Assembly: GCA_021828185.1 (NCBI GenBank)
Contig: JAKASI010000001.1
Span: forward strand, 186,001-250,000
DNA: 64,000 nt
Direction: 5' to 3'
Source: an archaeon
Lineage (GTDB): Archaea; Thermoproteota; Nitrososphaeria; Nitrososphaerales; UBA183
The position numbers were made by a program, and so were the translations under genes. Shown here piece by piece: positions 39,617 through 49,114 of the stretch (positions within the stretch are counted from its first letter, which is position 1; the number at the start of each line of letters is the position of its first letter). The notes beneath the pieces were generated by a model. It was given only the letters and a program-made list of their open reading frames with translations, was not told the DNA's origin and searched no databases.

Positions 39617-42453
39617 GCAAAATGTCCGCCAGAGAGAAGTACTGGCTGAAAGTCTGGAACGACAAGCACGTCTTCGAGCCAGACCCGGTAGCGGCGAAGA
39701 AGAAGATCTTCGTCACTGTCCCCTTCCCCTACATGAACGCCCCGGTCCACGTCGGGACCGCGTTCACTGCCGCGAGGGTCGAGTTCTACGCCAGGTTCAG
39801 GCGCCTCCAGGGGTACAACGTCCTGTTCCCCTGGGCCTGGCACTGGACCGGCAAGACCATCGTAGGGATGAGCCAGAGGCTCAAGCAGGGGGACAAGTCG
39901 GTCAGGCGGGCGTTCGTCGAGGTCGACGGGGTCCCCGAGAAGGAGGTCGAGAAGTTCGTGGACCCTGAGTATCTGGCGTCGTACTACACGAAGGTCAGCC
40001 GCCAGGTGATGAAAGACACAGGGTTCTCGATCGACTGGAGGAGGGAGTTCAGGACCGTCGACCCGGCGTTCAGGAGGTTCGTCGAGTGGCAGTACCTCCG
40101 CCTCAGGGAGCTTGGGTACGTGGTCCAGGGGACGCACCCGGTGGTCTGGTGCCCCTTCGACAAGAGCCCCACCGGGGACCACGACAGGATGGAAGGGGAA
40201 GGGGTCTCCCCCGAAGAGTTCAACCTGATTAAGTTCCACCTGGGCGAATGGGCCCTGGTCGCAGCCACGCTGAGGCCGGAGACGATCTACGGCGCGACCA
40301 ACGTCTGGGTCAACCCCGACGCCGAATACAGCGAGGCCAGGGTAGACGGCGAACTGTGGGTGGTGAGCTCCGCTTCGCTGACGAGGCTGGCTGAACAGAA
40401 GCATAACGTCGTCCCGGTGAGGTCGTTCAAGGGCTCCGAACTGGTTGGGCGCTACGCCATGGCGCCGCTGACGGGGAAGTCCCTCCCGATTCTCCCCGGG
40501 AAGTTCGTGGACGACTCGCTCGCGACCGGAGTGGTGTACAGCGTCCCCGCGCACGCTCCGTACGACCTTATGGCCCTCAGGGACATACAGGAAGGGAGGG
40601 TACAGGTGCAGCGGCAGGTCAAGGAGATCGCCGACAAAATTGTCCCCATCCCGATACTCTCGCTCAAAGGGTACTCCCAGATTCCGGCGAAGGACGCTGT
40701 GGACAGGCTGGGGATCAGGGACTCTCTGGACCAGAGGCTCGAGGCGGCCACCGGTGAAGTGTACAGCGCCGAGTTCCACCACGGCGTCCTGACCCAGGCG
40801 TCGGGTCCGCTCGCAGGGCTGACAGTTGGGGAAGCCAAGACGAAGTCCGTGGAGCTGCTCGCGAAGACCGAGCGGCTGAACAAGATGTTCGAGCTCCCCG
40901 GGAAGGTCGTCTGCCGCTGCGGGACGCGGTGCTACGTCAAGATACTTGAGAACCAGTGGTTCCTGAACTACTCGGACCCGGCCTGGAAGGCGAAGGCCAG
41001 GCTCGTCCTGGAGCGGGCGGCCGTCTATCCTGAGGACGCCAGGCAGTGGTTCTATTCGACCATCGAGTGGCTGAACGACTGGCCCTGCGCCAGGCACTCG
41101 GGGATGGGGACCAAGCTCCCCTGGGACAAGGACTGGATCGTGGAGACGCTCAGCGACTCGACCATCTACATGGCTTACTACAACATAAGTAAATTCGTGA
41201 ACCTGGAGAAGATCGGCCCAGAGAGCCTGACCCCAGAGGCCTTCGACTACATCTTCTACGGGAAAGGGAACCCGGCGAACATCGCGAAGGCGGTCAGGAC
41301 GACCGAGAAGCGCCTGAAAGAGATCCGGGAGGAGTTCGCCTACTGGTACCCGGTGGACCTGCGCAACTCAGCGAAGGAGCTCATCCCCAACCACCTGACC
41401 TTCTTCGCCTTCCACCACGCCGCTCTCTTCCCGGAGAAGCAGTGGCCGAAGGGGTTCGGCGTCAACGGGATGATACAGATTGAGGGGAAGAAGATGAGCA
41501 AGACCAAGGGGAACTTCGTGACCTGGAGGAGAGCCCTGGACGAGTATGGAGCCGACGGGTTCCGGCTGGGGCTTGCTCTGACAGCCGACGGCATGGATGA
41601 CGCCGACTGGCGGGGCCAAGGCGCAGAGGACGCGAAGGGAAAGGTCGAATCAGCGATCCCATTCGTCAAGAAGACGCTGAAGGGAGCATCAAACCGTGCG
41701 CCGAACGTCATCGACGCCTGGCTTATCTCCTCCATCCACAGGAAGATAGTCACAGCCACCGAGGCCATGGAGCAGATGAAGATCAGGCGGGCTTCTTCCA
41801 CCATCTTCCTGGACTTCTGGAACGACGTCAGGTACTACCTCCACAGGACCGACGACCCCAGGAAGCAGACCCTGGTGGAAGCGTTCAACGCCTGGGTCCG
41901 GATGATGTCACCCTTCACCCCGTTCATGGCAGAAGACCTCAACCACGAGCTCGGGGGAAAGGGGCTCGTCTGCCAGGCCGACTGGCCCTCGGCACGGGAC
42001 TTCCCGCTGGACGAGAAGGCCGAGCTGGCGGAGGCGGTGATGAACAGGGTGATCGACGACGCCCGGAACGTCCTCAAAGTGGTCAAGGGCCCGAGGTCGA
42101 AGCTGAACGTCTACGTCTGCTCGGACGCGGCCAAGAGCTACTTCTTCGAGCTGGCGACCGCCAAGAAGAGGAACGAGAACGTCGGCAAGGTAGTGAAGAA
42201 GTACGCCTCGCTAAAGATAGGACCCGACCGGGTCTTCAAGCTGGCGTTCGAAATCGGGGACGAAATGATGGCGAAGCTCCTGTCGCACAAGGAGGCCGAC
42301 GAATACACGACTCTGACAGACGCGTCCGAATTCATGTCGAACGAGCTCGGGATCAAGGTCGTGGTGCAGAAGGCAGGCGCAAAAGACATCCGCGACCCTG
42401 CCAACAAGGCGAAGGACGCGCTCCCGACCAAACCAGGGTTCTACCTGGAGTAA
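39613..42453 (+). CDS. leuS: Leucyl-tRNA synthetase (archaeal type)
   Basis: 946 residues. Class I signatures FPYMNAPVHVGTAFTAAR (HIGH-type) and KKMSKTKGNF (KMSKS), with the CP1 editing insertion including LRPETIYGATNVWVNP. Start TTG 39613 overlaps the alaS stop (TTGA); ATG 39622 is the alternative. Two synthetases in one operon. Confidence 0.95.
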   Translation: MSKMSAREKYWLKVWNDKHVFEPDPVAAKKKIFVTVPFPYMNAPVHVGTAFTAARVEFYARFRRLQGYNVLFPWAWHWTGKTIVGMSQRLKQGDKSVRRAFVEVDGVPEKEVEKFVDPEYLASYYTKVSRQVMKDTGFSIDWRREFRTVDPAFRRFVEWQYLRLRELGYVVQGTHPVVWCPFDKSPTGDHDRMEGEGVSPEEFNLIKFHLGEWALVAATLRPETIYGATNVWVNPDAEYSEARVDGELWVVSSASLTRLAEQKHNVVPVRSFKGSELVGRYAMAPLTGKSLPILPGKFVDDSLATGVVYSVPAHAPYDLMALRDIQEGRVQVQRQVKEIADKIVPIPILSLKGYSQIPAKDAVDRLGIRDSLDQRLEAATGEVYSAEFHHGVLTQASGPLAGLTVGEAKTKSVELLAKTERLNKMFELPGKVVCRCGTRCYVKILENQWFLNYSDPAWKAKARLVLERAAVYPEDARQWFYSTIEWLNDWPCARHSGMGTKLPWDKDWIVETLSDSTIYMAYYNISKFVNLEKIGPESLTPEAFDYIFYGKGNPANIAKAVRTTEKRLKEIREEFAYWYPVDLRNSAKELIPNHLTFFAFHHAALFPEKQWPKGFGVNGMIQIEGKKMSKTKGNFVTWRRALDEYGADGFRLGLALTADGMDDADWRGQGAEDAKGKVESAIPFVKKTLKGASNRAPNVIDAWLISSIHRKIVTATEAMEQMKIRRASSTIFLDFWNDVRYYLHRTDDPRKQTLVEAFNAWVRMMSPFTPFMAEDLNHELGGKGLVCQADWPSARDFPLDEKAELAEAVMNRVIDDARNVLKVVKGPRSKLNVYVCSDAAKSYFFELATAKKRNENVGKVVKKYASLKIGPDRVFKLAFEIGDEMMAKLLSHKEADEYTTLTDASEFMSNELGIKVVVQKAGAKDIRDPANKAKDALPTKPGFYLE

Positions 42454-42479
42454 AAAGTTCGGCGGCCGGGCTCGACGCC

Positions 42480-42620
42480 CTAGCCACCTATTTTGTACAT
42501 CCCTGTCCCGCAGGCAGGGCAGACTCCCTTCGTGGCATGGCGCCCATTCTTCATGGTGATGCTCTGAGGGTTCTTGATTTCTCTACTTGCCTTGCATTTC
42601 ACGCAGTATCCTTGTACCAT
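42480..42620 (-). CDS. Small zinc-ribbon protein (DUF5679-like), 46 aa
   Basis: YCVKCKASREIKNPQSITMK followed by GRHATKGVCPACGTGMYKI: a CxxC...CxxC ribbon matching the DUF5679 module also found fused to topoisomerases and other nucleic-acid proteins. ATG 42620. The TTTTAAAA box at 42652-42659 lies about 35 bp upstream. Confidence 0.8.
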   Translation of the reverse strand: MVQGYCVKCKASREIKNPQSITMKNGRHATKGVCPACGTGMYKIGG

Positions 42621-42651
42621 GCTATTTCACCACCCAGTGTCTCGCATCCCG

Positions 42652-42659
42652 TTTTAAAA
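42652..42659. promoter_or_regulatory. Palindromic TATA box shared by two divergent genes
   Basis: TTTTAAAA is self-complementary and lies about 33 bp from the DUF5679 start on one side and 26-33 bp from the VIT-type protein GTG on the other, so one TBP site could serve both directions. Confidence 0.5.
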
Positions 42660-42684
42660 CACCACTTTCGAACGCCGCAGGCAG

Positions 42685-43638
42685 GTGCCCTCAGGGTTCA
42701 AATACGCCCGGTGGGCCGCGCGAAATCGTCAGATGTCGTCGGTGGACACTCCTCTCCAGAAGGTCGCCAGGATCAGGATGTCGGACGAATGGTCCGACTT
42801 CACCCTTTACGACAGACTGGCCAAGACGGTCGACTCGGGGAGCCCCTTCGCCGACGTCCTGAAGACCCTCTCGACGACGGAGCGCGGCCATTACGAATTC
42901 TGGAGGAAGTATGTCCCGGGCGAAAAGCCGAAGCTCGCGCGATGGAAGCTCTATTGGATATTGTTCCTCAGACGGTTCTTCGGCCTGACCTTCGCGACCA
43001 GGTATCTCGACAGGCACGAAGCCAACGTGGTTGTGGAGTACGAGGGTCTCGCCCAGCTGATCCCAGAGTCCGACAGGGCGGCCTTCGACGCCATGGTCGC
43101 TGACGAGAAAGAGCACGAGAGGGCGTTCGCCTTGAAGGTCGAGAGCTCTGCGATCCGCTACATCTCCTTCATCGTCCTCGGCCTGGCGGACGCCCTCGTC
43201 GAGATTTCCGGGATCCACGCGGGGTGGCTAGGTCTCTTCGACAAGACGGAGTTGGCCGGTCTCGCAGGGGTGGTCGCGGGCGGCGCCGCTTCGATGGCGA
43301 TGGCTTCGGCCGCCTTCGCCCAGGCGAAACAGGGATTCCATGGGTCAGCCAGCCTCAGCGCGGTCTACACGGGGGTCTTCTATTTCGTGACCGCGGTGAT
43401 GCTTGCTACGCCATACTTCCTGACGACCGACATGCTGACGGCCCTCTTCTCTTCGCTGACCCTGGCAGTCGCAATCCTGGCAGTGACCACCTGGTACAGC
43501 GTAGTGATCCAGCAGAAGCCCTTCCTGCGGGACTTCGCCGAGATCCTCGTGATACTGTTCGGGGCGACGATAGTGGTCTTCCTCCTTGGGGCGTTCGTCG
43601 GCGCCGAAGTCCCCGGCATCAAGGGGCTCGCCGGCTAG
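42685..43638 (+). CDS. VIT1/CCC1-family protein with N-terminal ferritin-like domain
   Basis: 317 residues. The N-terminal half (about 45-150) is a rubrerythrin/ferritin-like helical domain with STTERGHYEFWRKY and DEKEHERAFALKV supplying Glu/His iron ligands. The C-terminal half has the VIT1 membrane part (GLADALVEISGIHAGWLG, GGAASMAMASAAFAQ, then three more helices). Such fusions move or store Fe2+/Mn2+. GTG 42685 fits the TATA spacing; ATG 42733 is an alternative. Confidence 0.85.
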   Translation: MPSGFKYARWAARNRQMSSVDTPLQKVARIRMSDEWSDFTLYDRLAKTVDSGSPFADVLKTLSTTERGHYEFWRKYVPGEKPKLARWKLYWILFLRRFFGLTFATRYLDRHEANVVVEYEGLAQLIPESDRAAFDAMVADEKEHERAFALKVESSAIRYISFIVLGLADALVEISGIHAGWLGLFDKTELAGLAGVVAGGAASMAMASAAFAQAKQGFHGSASLSAVYTGVFYFVTAVMLATPYFLTTDMLTALFSSLTLAVAILAVTTWYSVVIQQKPFLRDFAEILVILFGATIVVFLLGAFVGAEVPGIKGLAG

Positions 43639-43676
43639 AGCCCGGCTTCGGAGCCCATTTCGCAAGATTCCGACAA

Positions 43677-44573
43677 ATGTCTTATTACCAAAACCCATCC
43701 CCGGCCAGGAAGTTGCAAAGGGCCGTCTCTGAGACAAGAGTGACAAGGAACGCGGAGCTCGTGAAGAGAGTCTGTGACTACCTCAGGGCAGACTCCACAT
43801 CCAAGATCACGCTGGCAAGCCTGGGCCAGAAGTTTGGCGTGAGCCCCTTCCACCTACAGCGGATATTCAGGGACGTAATGGGGATGTCCCCCAGAGAGTA
43901 TCTCGCGGAGTGCAGGCTCAACGACCTGAGGTCACGGCTGGCGAAAGGGGAGCCTGTGATAAACGCGCTCCGACAGAGTGGCTACTCCTCACAGAGTTGG
44001 CTCTATGAGGATTCAAGGAGGAGGCTCGGGATGACGCCGGCCACATACCGCAAGGGAGGGGAAGGCGCGGCGATAGCGTACGCGACAGGGGACTCCTCGC
44101 TGGGGCGGCTCCTGGTCGCCACCACCGAGCACGGGATATGCTCCGTCAAGGCGGGCCGGAACGACGTCGAGTTGGCCAGGTCCCTGCATGCCGAGTTCCC
44201 CAGGGCCAAGATCGAAAGATCAGTGAAGGCGAAGCGCTACCTTGATGCCCTCAACGACCATCTGAGCGGACAAGAAGTGAAGTTCCCCCTCGACATCAGC
44301 GGGACGGATTTCCAGATGAAGGTCTGGAGCGCCCTCCGTGACATACCGAGGGGGGAGACGAGGTCCTACTTCGAGGTGGCCAAGATGGTAGGCGAACCCG
44401 CTGCCGTAAGGGCGGTCGCCAACGCCTGCGCGTCCAACCCAGTCCCTCTGATCATCCCCTGCCACCGAGTCGTCAGGAAGGACGGAAGCCTGGGGGGGTA
44501 CGCGCTGGGGATCGGCCGCAAGAAGGCCCTCCTCGCCGCTGAAAGGGCCCTCCCCGAGCGAATCGGAAGCTGA
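43677..44573 (+). CDS. AraC-HTH / O6-methylguanine-DNA methyltransferase fusion (Ada-like)
   Basis: 298 residues. An N-terminal AraC-type HTH (ITLASLGQKFGVSPFHLQRIFRDVMGMSPREYL) is joined to an alkylguanine transferase domain with the acceptor Cys262 in PLIIPCHRVV and GTDFQMKVWSALRDIPRGETRSY. It lacks the N-terminal zinc/methylphosphotriester domain of E. coli Ada. The layout is bacterial, which suggests horizontal gain. Probably repairs O6-alkylguanine. Confidence 0.9.
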   Translation: MSYYQNPSPARKLQRAVSETRVTRNAELVKRVCDYLRADSTSKITLASLGQKFGVSPFHLQRIFRDVMGMSPREYLAECRLNDLRSRLAKGEPVINALRQSGYSSQSWLYEDSRRRLGMTPATYRKGGEGAAIAYATGDSSLGRLLVATTEHGICSVKAGRNDVELARSLHAEFPRAKIERSVKAKRYLDALNDHLSGQEVKFPLDISGTDFQMKVWSALRDIPRGETRSYFEVAKMVGEPAAVRAVANACASNPVPLIIPCHRVVRKDGSLGGYALGIGRKKALLAAERALPERIGS

Positions 44574-44581
44574 GGGTTCCG

Positions 44582-45496
44582 ATGGACCTGAAGAGCGTCA
44601 CCGCTTACTCGGGGCTGGCGGTGCTGAGCGTGATCTGGGGGATGGCGTTCGTGGCGATCAAGGCAGTGGTCACGGAGCTGTCACCCATCAACTTGGCCCT
44701 GCTGAGGTGGTTCATCGCCGGGGTCCCGTTCCTCATACTGCTTCCGATTATAGGCCGCCCGAAAGTCCCCTTCGAAAGGAAAGACATCCCCCGGCTGCTG
44801 GTTGTCGCACTCGCCAACGTGGCAGGCTACCACATCTCCCTCTACTACGCGGAAACCACGATATCGGCCGGCATGTCAGCCCTCCTGACCGCGTTGGGCC
44901 CCCTGTTCATCGCGATCCTGTCTTACCTGATCCTAAACGAAACCTCAGGCAGGAGAGTGGTCGCGGGCCTGGGACTCGCCACCTTCGGTACAGTCATACT
45001 GTCCCTAGGCTCGATAAGTGTCAGCGACCTGTCTTCTTACGCGGGGATTTTCGAGGCACTCGTCACCGCCTTCTGTTACGCGCTCTTCACCGTCCTCGGC
45101 AAGCCCCTGGTGCACAAGTACGGCTCGGCCTCCACCACCATACTGGCAGGGCTCGTGGGGACTGCAATGATGCTCCCTCTCCTGTCGGGGAGCTTCGTCA
45201 GCCAGACCGAGGCTCTCTCGTTCGATGGGTGGGTGGGGGTGGTCTACCTTGCGCTCCTCAGCACCGTGTTCGGGTATCTGATGTTCTACACCCTGGTAAG
45301 GAGGGGGGCCGTGACCGAGCTGGCGATTCAACTCTATCTGATCCCTGTGATAGGCGTGATAGGCGGCGCGCTGCTGCTTGCCGAGGCGGTGACCCCCGCG
45401 ATCGTATTCGGAGGCGGGCTGATGCTCTTCGCCGTCGGGGTCACGACCTGGAAGGGGAGGCCCTCCACGCCGGCCCAGCCGCCGAATGAAAGGTGA
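44582..45496 (+). CDS. EamA/DMT-family transporter
   Basis: 304 residues, ten predicted membrane helices in two five-helix repeats. Motifs include IWGMAFVAIKAVV, ALLTALGPLFIAILSYLILNE and the second-repeat STVFGYLMFYTL. These export amino acids or metabolites; the substrate is unknown. Eight bp after the Ada-like gene on the same strand. Confidence 0.85.
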   Translation: MDLKSVTAYSGLAVLSVIWGMAFVAIKAVVTELSPINLALLRWFIAGVPFLILLPIIGRPKVPFERKDIPRLLVVALANVAGYHISLYYAETTISAGMSALLTALGPLFIAILSYLILNETSGRRVVAGLGLATFGTVILSLGSISVSDLSSYAGIFEALVTAFCYALFTVLGKPLVHKYGSASTTILAGLVGTAMMLPLLSGSFVSQTEALSFDGWVGVVYLALLSTVFGYLMFYTLVRRGAVTELAIQLYLIPVIGVIGGALLLAEAVTPAIVFGGGLMLFAVGVTTWKGRPSTPAQPPNER

Positions 45497-45566
45497 TGCC
45501 CGGTATGAGCCTGGGACCTCCGGCACCGGTGTCGACCTTAAATCAATTTGCAACGGCGCCCCAAAC

Positions 45567-46148
45567 ATGCGCCTGGTCGTAGCCATTTCAGGTGCAAGCG
45601 GCGCGGTCTACGGAATCCGGGCGCTTGAGGCCCTGAAGGCGCTTGGGGTGGAGACCCACCTCGTCATGACCGACGCTGCCCGCGAGACCGTCCGCCTTGA
45701 GACTGACTCGACGAAGGAGGAAATCAAGAAGCTCGCCACGGCCGCCTATGATATCAACGACATCGCTGCGAAGATCTCGAGTGGTTCCTACAAGACCGAC
45801 GGGATGCTCGTCATCCCCTGCAGCATGAAGACCCTCGCAGGGATCGCGACCGGCTACTCTGACAACCTGCTGCTGAGGGTGGCCGATGTCACTCTCAAAG
45901 AGAGACGCCGCCTTGTGCTCGTGGTCAGGGAGACCCCGCTCTCACTGATCCACCTCGAAAACATGGTCAGGGTGACCACGGCAGGAGCCGTAGTACTTCC
46001 TGCCATGCCTGCCTTCTACAACAGACCAGGGACCGTCGACGAAATCGTAGACCAGATCGTCGGCAGGGCCCTCGACCTGTTCGGAATAGATCACGGCCTA
46101 TCCAAGGCGTGGAGGGGCGAAGTCCGAAAGGGGCACCGCAGGGGCTAG
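45567..46148 (+). CDS. ubiX: Flavin prenyltransferase UbiX
   Basis: 193 residues of the flavodoxin-like UbiX/Pad1 family: VVAISGASGAVYGIRALEAL, VIPCSMKTLAGIATGYSDNLLLRVADVTLK and LVLVVRETPLSLIHLENM. It makes prenylated FMN, the cofactor of UbiD-type decarboxylases, one of which is encoded next door (convergent). ATG 45567; an upstream open stretch overlaps the EamA gene. Confidence 0.94.
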   Translation: MRLVVAISGASGAVYGIRALEALKALGVETHLVMTDAARETVRLETDSTKEEIKKLATAAYDINDIAAKISSGSYKTDGMLVIPCSMKTLAGIATGYSDNLLLRVADVTLKERRRLVLVVRETPLSLIHLENMVRVTTAGAVVLPAMPAFYNRPGTVDEIVDQIVGRALDLFGIDHGLSKAWRGEVRKGHRRG

Positions 46149-46534
46149 CGGCCCTGGAGAGTGACGGAACCGCCGTCCACCCTCACCTTCGCGCCCGTCC
46201 TGATCTTGCTGATGTCCACCATGTCTACGCAGGGAATCTCCGAGATTATCGCCCCCACCGCGACGATGGTCTCGCACTTCGAGTTGACGATCGCCAGGGG
46301 GGCCGTTCCGTTCTTTGCGAGCCTGTACAGCACGTAGGACCCGACGGTCGAACCCTTCCCGTTTGGGAACACGAGGACTTTCCCCTTGACCGTCCTGCCC
46401 TCCAGCTCATGGCCGCGTTCGACCACCTCCCCCGACTCCGGGTCCACGCCGCCGTAGAACGACATGGGCGAGGAGGAGACCAGGGCCTCTCCTTCTGCGT
46501 GCCCCTCGAAGATCGCCCGCCCAACAAGCTTCAA
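46145..46534 (-). CDS. Phosphomevalonate dehydratase small subunit (DUF126/AcnX small)
   Basis: 129 residues. The swivelling beta/alpha domain starts KLVGRAIFEGHAEGEALV and continues SFYGGVDPESGEV, VLVFPNGKGSTVGSYVLYRL, typical of the DUF126 small subunit. TTG 46534 overlaps the large-subunit stop (TTGA at 46531-46534). Together with the large subunit it dehydrates 5-phosphomevalonate to trans-anhydromevalonate 5-phosphate. Confidence 0.9.
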   Translation of the reverse strand: MKLVGRAIFEGHAEGEALVSSSPMSFYGGVDPESGEVVERGHELEGRTVKGKVLVFPNGKGSTVGSYVLYRLAKNGTAPLAIVNSKCETIVAVGAIISEIPCVDMVDISKIRTGAKVRVDGGSVTLQGR

Positions 46535-47715
46535 CCTGTCACCGTCGCCTCCGCGACGCACTCCTCCAGCGGCAGGAACCTCACCCCGATGCCATCGTTC
46601 CTCAGGTAGTGGCAGGCCTTCGCAGAGTTCGTTGCCACCACCTTGTACCCCAGGTCTCGGACGGGAGCCACCACCATGCAAGTGTCGAGGGCGAACTTCG
46701 CGCCGCTCTTTTCGATTAGGCGGGTGTATCCCAGCTGGTCGCTCTGCCGCTTGACCTCCCTGCTACAGCAGACCCAGAGCTCCCGCCTGACCTGCCGCCC
46801 CGTGAGCAGCTGGGCGAGGGTGGCCAACTCCGTCAGAGAACAGTGCGGGCATCCGATGGCGATCAGGTCAGGGACCCCTCCTTCATTCAGGGACGACTTC
46901 GTCTCTTCCGAGTCCTTCGAAGTGAACGCCATCGCCTCGACGTTCCGGACGCCTACGCCCGACTCGGGGGTCAGCCCTCCGATGTGGAACATCGCCACCC
47001 CGCCGGAGCTCGCAAGGGCGGCGGAGAGGGTCTTGAGTTCCTCGAGGGTGGCCCGCTTTATCCCCCTGAAGTACGGGATCCCGTCCCCGGCCGCCCTTCC
47101 GACGAAGTATCCCATTGCCGAGAAGTCCTCGGGAGAAGAGAGCTCCGCCTCGACGTTCACGACGAGGGTGGGCGCCCTGTTCTCCTTCAGGTGCAACCCG
47201 TAGAGGGGGGTCCGGCCCGTCAGGCTGGCTGCGAGGGCGCTTGGGCCTCCTTCGCGGTTGGTCCTGGCGCCGATGACGGAATTGGCGTAGACGACTGCCG
47301 AGCTCTCACCCCAGGCGATGTGCTCCCCGAAGCTCGGGGTGTTCCCCGCGAGGTACGGGGTGCAGGTGCAGGAGATCTCGATTCCCAGCCTCCTGTAGGC
47401 ATCGATCACCTTCAGCTGCTTTTCTGCGAACCCTCTGTCGATCCCCTGGGACTCCCACTCGGTGAGGCTCATCCCCGCCGGGTTCAGGGTCGTCTTCACC
47501 CTGGCCCTTCCATCCATGGCGAGGCCGTCCAGGAACTCGAGGCCTGCGTCACCGAGGTTCTTGTACGACACCCCGGAGACCTGAACGCTCGAGACCTTCA
47601 CCAGTCGACCCGCGCCGTAGATCTTCCCCAGGGCTACGAGGATCTGCATCGCCTTCTGGGTCGCGCGGCCCTCTTCTCCGGCGAGCATCCGCTCTTCCTC
47701 CTTCGTGAGGTGCAT
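46531..47715 (-). CDS. Phosphomevalonate dehydratase large subunit (AcnX/DUF521)
   Basis: 394 residues with an aconitase-X fold: LTKEEERMLAGEEG at the start, SCTCTPYLAGNTPSFGEHIAWGESSAV (Fe-S region), AIGCPHCSLTELATLAQLL and a C-terminal CMVVAPV. In archaea this pairs with the DUF126 subunit as phosphomevalonate dehydratase, first shown in Aeropyrum. The alternative of a hydroxyproline-type AcnX enzyme is unlikely beside UbiD and UbiX. Confidence 0.91.
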   Translation of the reverse strand: MHLTKEEERMLAGEEGRATQKAMQILVALGKIYGAGRLVKVSSVQVSGVSYKNLGDAGLEFLDGLAMDGRARVKTTLNPAGMSLTEWESQGIDRGFAEKQLKVIDAYRRLGIEISCTCTPYLAGNTPSFGEHIAWGESSAVVYANSVIGARTNREGGPSALAASLTGRTPLYGLHLKENRAPTLVVNVEAELSSPEDFSAMGYFVGRAAGDGIPYFRGIKRATLEELKTLSAALASSGGVAMFHIGGLTPESGVGVRNVEAMAFTSKDSEETKSSLNEGGVPDLIAIGCPHCSLTELATLAQLLTGRQVRRELWVCCSREVKRQSDQLGYTRLIEKSGAKFALDTCMVVAPVRDLGYKVVATNSAKACHYLRNDGIGVRFLPLEECVAEATVTG

Positions 47716-47722
47716 CAGCGAC

Positions 47723-49027
47723 TCACTTCACGTAGTCGTCCACCACGACATCGTCCTGGCCTGGAATCCTCGATTTGACGAAGCCGTCCCTCGGAGAGCC
47801 CAGAGGTATCGTCGCGTCCACTCCCACCTTGCAGGTCTTCCGCGTCACCTGGTCTGCCGAAGGATCCAGGGACGAACCCAGCGAGCCCGGCCTGAGCGAA
47901 AGGTCCCGGTCCATCTGGGTCCTCGTGGCTATGGCCCACTCCACAGAGCTGGGGTCTTCGATGTCGATGTCATCGTCGACTACTATCGCCTGCTTGAGGC
48001 TCTGGTGCCCCCTGAATGCCGCTTCTACGGCGTTCTTGGCGTCCTCCTCCCTCTTCTTCCGGATCTTGACGACGGCGTGCAGCCACGACGACCCGCCCGC
48101 TGTCAATCGCACGTCGAGGCATTCGCACACCCTGCTCACTTCCCTGAGCATCGTCGCCTCGCGGGGGGTCCCCATCAGGAACCTGTGCTCGACCCCGCCG
48201 GGGAGGATTCCCTGATAGATTGGATTCTTCCGATGGGTTACCCGGTTGACCTTGACCACCCTCTGCTTCCTGACGATATCATAGGCTCCCGTGATGTCCG
48301 GGAACGGCCCTTCATCCACCATCTCGTCGGTAATCACACCTTCCAATACCAACTCGCTGTCGGCGGGGACAAGGGCGGAATTGGTCAGGCACCTGACGTA
48401 GCTCATCTCCTTCATGGCATTCGCAATCTCCAGTTCGCTCTTTCCAATCTCGCAGGAGACCGCCGACGCGAAGAGGAAGGCGGGATGGTTGCCCAGGCTG
48501 ATGCCGACTTCTCGGTCGCCCCTCTTGATGAACTCGTCCAGGTGTCTCGGGAGGATCCTCGCCGCGACCCGGTCCTTCCCGAGGAGCATCAGCCTGTGGA
48601 AGCTGGCGTTGTAACCGTACTCCTTGTCGTGGGCCACGGCAATCCCGGCGGTGACGTAGGGACCGCCGTCCCGCTCGCAGTGCGTCAGGATGGGTATCCT
48701 GTGCAGATCGACCTGGTCTTCTACGACCTCCTGGCAGGGGGCCTTCTTCACCACCTCGAACGGCTTCGGGTGCTCAATGGCGTCCAGTACGGTCGTCAGC
48801 AACGCTTCGGGCCGTTTCCCGATTGACCTGGCCAGCATCTCCCTTGTTCCGCACACCCCCATGGCGACCATGTACTCCGAGCCTCTCACGTTCTCGAAAA
48901 GAAGGGGCTTGCCGTCGAGCCTGTTGGCCACTGCCGCAATCTCGTACCTGGTCGAGACCTCCCTCTTGATCCTCGTCAGGTCGCCAGTCCTGTCGAGGTC
49001 GTCCAGGAACCCCCTAATCCCGGTCAT
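47723..49027 (-). CDS. UbiD-family decarboxylase, probable anhydromevalonate phosphate decarboxylase
   Basis: 434 residues with the UbiD split-barrel and Glu-Arg-Glu region (AIVVDDDIDIEDPSSVEWAI, LRPGSLGSSLDPS). Uses prenyl-FMN and Mn/K. The cluster with phosphomevalonate dehydratase and UbiX identifies it as the decarboxylase that yields isopentenyl phosphate. ATG 49027; leads the three-gene minus-strand operon. Confidence 0.9.
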   Translation of the reverse strand: MTGIRGFLDDLDRTGDLTRIKREVSTRYEIAAVANRLDGKPLLFENVRGSEYMVAMGVCGTREMLARSIGKRPEALLTTVLDAIEHPKPFEVVKKAPCQEVVEDQVDLHRIPILTHCERDGGPYVTAGIAVAHDKEYGYNASFHRLMLLGKDRVAARILPRHLDEFIKRGDREVGISLGNHPAFLFASAVSCEIGKSELEIANAMKEMSYVRCLTNSALVPADSELVLEGVITDEMVDEGPFPDITGAYDIVRKQRVVKVNRVTHRKNPIYQGILPGGVEHRFLMGTPREATMLREVSRVCECLDVRLTAGGSSWLHAVVKIRKKREEDAKNAVEAAFRGHQSLKQAIVVDDDIDIEDPSSVEWAIATRTQMDRDLSLRPGSLGSSLDPSADQVTRKTCKVGVDATIPLGSPRDGFVKSRIPGQDDVVVDDYVK

Positions 49028-49114
49028 TCTGCAGCGTGCAGTGGGACCGGCGTGCGCTTAACCTTGCACCCTAAAGCATTCGACCTTCCCCATGGGGGGT
49101 CGCAGGCCTGAAGG

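Noticed and set aside
39385..41097. 570-codon open frame antisense to alaS/leuS
   Set aside because: Same shadow effect; the composition (Pro, Arg, Leu, Val, Asp rich) mirrors the leuS codons and no family is seen.
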